Shown in pieces: positions 61,163 through 64,000 of a stretch of DNA of 64,000 bases. The position numbers were made by a program, and so were the translations under genes. The DNA lies in contig JAJBSL010000010.1 in assembly GCA_020540725.1 (NCBI GenBank), positions 21,406-85,405 of the forward strand. Direction: 5' to 3'. The first letter of the stretch is position 1, and each line of letters begins with the position of its first letter. Below the pieces are notes generated by a model. It was not told the origin of the DNA. It searched no databases and saw only the letters and a program-made list of their open reading frames with translations. Origin of the DNA: Lachnospiraceae bacterium EP-SM-12S-S03 (GTDB taxonomy: Bacteria > Bacillota > Clostridia > Lachnospirales > Lachnospiraceae).

Positions 61163-62458
61163 ATGAAACTCAGAACGGTAATGAAAAAAGTGCTTTCGGT
61201 GGCGCTGACAGGAGCTATGGCTTTTTCTTTAGCTGCTTGTGGATCGAAAGAAAAAGCAGAAGATTCCAAAGGAGGAGATGAAAAAGGGGTAACATTGGAA
61301 TTTCAGCAGTGGTGGGGAGTTGAATTGCCGGAAGGAGCTTTGGACGAAATTTGTCAGAAGTTTACAGATGATACGGGAATTAAGATTGAATTATTAAGTA
61401 ATCCATATGCTGATACGAAAACACAAATTGCAGCAGGTGCAGCAGCCGGAACAATGGCGGATGTGGTGGGACTTGATGGATCATGGGTATATGATTTTGC
61501 AAAGCAAGGTTCCATTTCAAACTTAACGAAACTAATGGAGAAAGACGGATATGATGTTAGTCAGTTGTCTGATCAAATCAAATACGAAGGAAATACATAT
61601 ATGATTCCGGTTGTAAATTTTGCATATCCGTTATATGTCAATATGGACATTTTGAAAAAAGCAGGAGTGGAAAAAGTTCCAACAACATGGACAGAATTTA
61701 TGGATGCTTGTGAAAAGATCACTTCGAAGACAGATGCGGCAGCTTATGCTATTCCTTTATCCTCAGAGGCTCCTAACGGAATTCAGAACCAGTTTATGAG
61801 TTGGGTATGGGCATCAGGTGGTTCCATGCTAAATGAAGGAAAGCCGGGACTAAAAGGGAATGAGACGGTAAAAGCCGTTACAGATCTTTTTAAAGAAATG
61901 AGTGAAAAAGGATACCTTGCAAAAGGTGTAAATGCCATGAAAGAGCAGGATATGGTAAATGAATTCCAGAATGGACGTCTTGCATTTATGGTAGATGGTA
62001 TTTCGCATCTTACACTCATTAAAGAAGAAGCGCCAGATCTTAACTTTGACTATGCGCCAATGCCGGTGAAGGATGGGTATGCTGAAAAGAGTGGTTTGGA
62101 TGTTGCTAACTGGGGAATCGGGATTGCTTCAAATTGTGAACATCAAGAAGAAGCCATGAAGTTTGTAGAATATCTGATGAGTCCGGAAGTGAATGCAGAA
62201 TTAGCACAGCTCGCAAATGCATTCCCAGGAAATTCAACATCTGAACCGGATTATTCATCGAATGATGAGTTGTTCAAAAAAGCATATGATATTTTCGGAA
62301 AAGGGTATGCGATTAATGAATTTACAGGAGCACCGACATCGGAAGATTTAATGAGAAGTTTTAATGAACAGTTTGTATTGTATCTAGATGGAGATACAGC
62401 TTCAGCAGATGAAATGTTAAATGAAGTACAGAAGGCATGGGAGCCGGCATTTGAGTAA
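61163..62458 (+). CDS. Sugar ABC transporter substrate-binding lipoprotein
   Basis: A 431-residue family 1 extracellular solute-binding protein. Signal peptide and lipobox LAAC (near residue 25), then a short charged linker and the two-lobed binding fold: LEFQQWWGVELPEGALDEICQKF, DVVGLDGSWVYDFAKQG, ENGRLAFMVDG-type and NWGIGIASNCEHQEEAMKFVEYLMSPEVN segments. It captures an oligosaccharide or sugar for the two permeases encoded next. No ATPase gene is in view; a shared MsmK-type ATPase is common for such systems. Confidence 0.94.
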   Translation: MKLRTVMKKVLSVALTGAMAFSLAACGSKEKAEDSKGGDEKGVTLEFQQWWGVELPEGALDEICQKFTDDTGIKIELLSNPYADTKTQIAAGAAAGTMADVVGLDGSWVYDFAKQGSISNLTKLMEKDGYDVSQLSDQIKYEGNTYMIPVVNFAYPLYVNMDILKKAGVEKVPTTWTEFMDACEKITSKTDAAAYAIPLSSEAPNGIQNQFMSWVWASGGSMLNEGKPGLKGNETVKAVTDLFKEMSEKGYLAKGVNAMKEQDMVNEFQNGRLAFMVDGISHLTLIKEEAPDLNFDYAPMPVKDGYAEKSGLDVANWGIGIASNCEHQEEAMKFVEYLMSPEVNAELAQLANAFPGNSTSEPDYSSNDELFKKAYDIFGKGYAINEFTGAPTSEDLMRSFNEQFVLYLDGDTASADEMLNEVQKAWEPAFE

Positions 62459-62488
62459 CCTGGTGGCAAAACAGATCATATTGCAAAG

Positions 62489-62516
62489 GGACTGTGCGCG
62501 TGAAATCGCACAGTCC
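62489..62516 (+). promoter_or_regulatory. Intercistronic hairpin between binding protein and permease
   Basis: A perfect 10-bp GC-rich stem GGACTGTGCG / CGCACAGTCC with an 8-nt loop lies 30 bases after the binding-protein stop and lacks a T run. Such hairpins protect the upstream mRNA end and favour high expression of the binding protein over the permeases. Confidence 0.7.
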
Positions 62517-62548
62517 GAAATATAGAAAACGGAAGGAGTGAGAACAGA

Positions 62549-63469
62549 GTGACACAAGGAAAAGAAGTGCTTTTAAAAAAGGAGAAGAACAAAGGATATG
62601 TAAAAAGACAATTGACACCGTATGCATATCTTTTTCCGACAATTATTTTGCTGTTTATTCTTTTGCTTATACCGATCATTATGGTTGTCTGCTATTCGCT
62701 GTATGATAATGTGATTGTTAATAAAAATCCAGTGTTTGTAGGGCTTGAAAACTATAAAACAGTTTTGACGGATCCTAATTTCCATGTGGCAATAAGAAAT
62801 ACGCTATTTTTTGTTGTTGTGAGTATTGTGGCACATATGTTAATCGGAATGATATTCGCACTTGTATTAAACACACGATATCTGGGAAGAAGAACAAAAG
62901 GAATTTTCAGAGTCATTTATGCATTGCCTTGGATGTTTACTGCATCTGTTATTGCGATTTTATGGAGAGTAATGCTAGATCCCAATGGTGTCATTAATTA
63001 TTTGATCCAAACCTTGCATTTAAGTGCGGACACGATTGAATTCCTTGCATCAAGAGATGTTGCTCTGAAATCAGTAACGCTGATTAATATATGGTCAGGT
63101 TATCCGTTCTATATGATCAGTATCCTGGCAGGTTTACAAGGAATTTCTATAGATCTATATGAAGCGGCCGCTTTAGATGGTGCTGATTCGATTCAGACAT
63201 ATTTTCGGATTACATTGCCACAGTTAAAACCGATCCTTATCAGTTTGATCATGCTTGATTTTGTGTGGACACTGCAACAATTTGCGCTGATCTGGATGAC
63301 AACAGGTGGAGGTCCGGTAAATGCGACAGAAACAGTCAGTACCTACATTTACAAGCAGGGATTTAGTAAATATCAGTATTCTTTAGCTTCAACGGGAGCC
63401 GTAATCCTTCTGATCTTATGTACGGTCATTGGCATCTTTTATGTCAGACAACAGAAAGCGAGGGATTGA
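62549..63469 (+). CDS. Sugar ABC transporter permease 1 (MalF/LacF-like)
   Basis: A 306-residue membrane protein with six transmembrane helices: first at about 25-47, then the permease core. The EAA loop is ISIDLYEAAALDGADSIQTYFRITLPQLKP. The start codon is GTG at 62549, preceded by AAGGAGTGAG. It forms the channel with permease 2 and is energised by a separately encoded ATPase. The next gene begins two bases after its stop. Confidence 0.95.
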   Translation: MTQGKEVLLKKEKNKGYVKRQLTPYAYLFPTIILLFILLLIPIIMVVCYSLYDNVIVNKNPVFVGLENYKTVLTDPNFHVAIRNTLFFVVVSIVAHMLIGMIFALVLNTRYLGRRTKGIFRVIYALPWMFTASVIAILWRVMLDPNGVINYLIQTLHLSADTIEFLASRDVALKSVTLINIWSGYPFYMISILAGLQGISIDLYEAAALDGADSIQTYFRITLPQLKPILISLIMLDFVWTLQQFALIWMTTGGGPVNATETVSTYIYKQGFSKYQYSLASTGAVILLILCTVIGIFYVRQQKARD

Positions 63470-63471
63470 AT

Positions 63472-63951
63472 ATGATTGGAAAGAAAAAAGTATGGGTAAA
63501 AATTCTGATTGTCATTCTGTTAGCGATAGGTGCAATATGGGCGGGATTTCCGATTTTATGGATGGTATTGAATTCATTCAAACCAAATGCGGAAATTTTT
63601 GCATGGCCACCCACATGGATTTCTGAAAATTTTACCTTGGATGCATATAAAGCAATATTTACAAATCCAGAGCAGATTCGTTTCTTTGTGAATAGTTATG
63701 TAATTGCAGCATTAGTTGTTGTTCTTACATTGGGAATTGGTATTTTGGCATCTTATGCATTTAGCCGATTTGACTTTCCGGGGAAAAGTGTGATTAATAC
63801 CATTATTGTTAGTGTGCAGGCGGTTCCGCCAATTACATTACTGATTCCATATTTGAGTTTGATCGTAACTATGAAACTTTACAATACATATGGAGCATTG
63901 ATATTGACATATTTAATATTTACCCTAAATTATTCACGGAACAGTATCTGA
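63472..63951 (+). pseudogene. Sugar ABC transporter permease 2 (MalG-like), truncated
   Basis: 159 codons covering the first four helices of a MalG-type permease: WAGFPILWMVLNSFKPNAEIF and FFVNSYVIAALVVVLTLGIGILASYAFSRFDFPGK are typical. The frame follows the family to LILTYLIFTLNY, where a proline and the EAA-loop region should come, then reads SRNSI and stops. About 110 residues, including the ATPase-docking EAA loop, are missing. The break at about 63925-63935 is abrupt, suggesting an insertion or rearrangement whose remainder lies beyond the window. The last 49 bases show no recognisable gene. Confidence 0.75.
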
Positions 63952-64000
63952 AGCGATAACTGTGCCATGAATCTAAAAATTGATCCATGCAGCCATAACA

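Noticed and set aside
1..64000. tRNA, rRNA, prophage or intact insertion sequence
   Set aside because: No T-loop/cloverleaf, rRNA-like sequence, phage structural gene, integrase or transposase was found in the intergenic regions or reading frames.

Overview
The window is a chromosomal segment of a spore-forming, anaerobic Firmicute of class Clostridia, most likely a Lachnospiraceae gut bacterium. This rests on moderately AT-rich DNA, strong GGAGG ribosome sites, a clostridial PadR-HAAS-DUF4097-PspC cassette, an alpha/beta-type spore protein, AddAB rather than RecBCD, class 1B dihydroorotate dehydrogenase (PyrK/PyrD) and a flavodoxin-ferredoxin EFR1 protein. No rRNA, tRNA, CRISPR, prophage or intact insertion sequence was seen.

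Layout. 1-13.2 kb is an accessory-like patchwork: free-methionine sulfoxide reductase, a PadR/HAAS-FtsW cassette broken by an in-frame TAG, nth, a parvulin, a pRiA4b-type protein, DUF1848, a small gene on the minus strand whose reading frame crosses TGA with a SECIS-like hairpin (a probable selenoprotein missed by ordinary ORF calling), msrA, corA, small cysteine-rich proteins, a GIY-YIG protein, a Cu/Zn-SOD-like protein, a tyrosine phosphatase and a CDF transporter remnant. Four copies of a GGGGACGTAG palindrome (REP-like) lie here. 13.4-19.8 kb holds an FGGY kinase, a CofE-like ligase, glyA, and a TetR / truncated SDR / EFR1 unit. 19.8-29.5 kb is the shikimate block: a YdiB-like dehydrogenase, aroD, aroB and two tandem DAHP synthases, bracketed by two two-component systems. 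29.5-36.6 kb holds ung, an XRE-aminotransferase fusion with iterated operator-like repeats, a Zn/Cd efflux ATPase with its ArsR repressor, a TPR lipoprotein and hflX. 36.6-43.6 kb is addBA.

43.7-52.0 kb is an envelope and division region: PadR, DUF1700, DUF4097, PspC, a spore protein, a degenerate WecG-like protein, a PucR-type regulator, then ftsE-ftsX-M23 peptidase-S41 protease. 52.0-58.8 kb is nucleotide synthesis: pyrC-pyrF-pyrK-pyrD-purA-purB. The end holds an M42 peptidase, a GntR/FCD regulator and a sugar ABC transporter whose second permease is cut short just before the window edge.

The most noteworthy observations are the probable selenoprotein at 7478-7774 (minus strand), the GGGGACGTAG palindrome family, a second hairpin type with a conserved GAAATTG loop directly after terminators, the XRE-aminotransferase gene with TTGAACTT repeats in its leader, and several broken genes. 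All calls come from reading the sequence; no database search was run.
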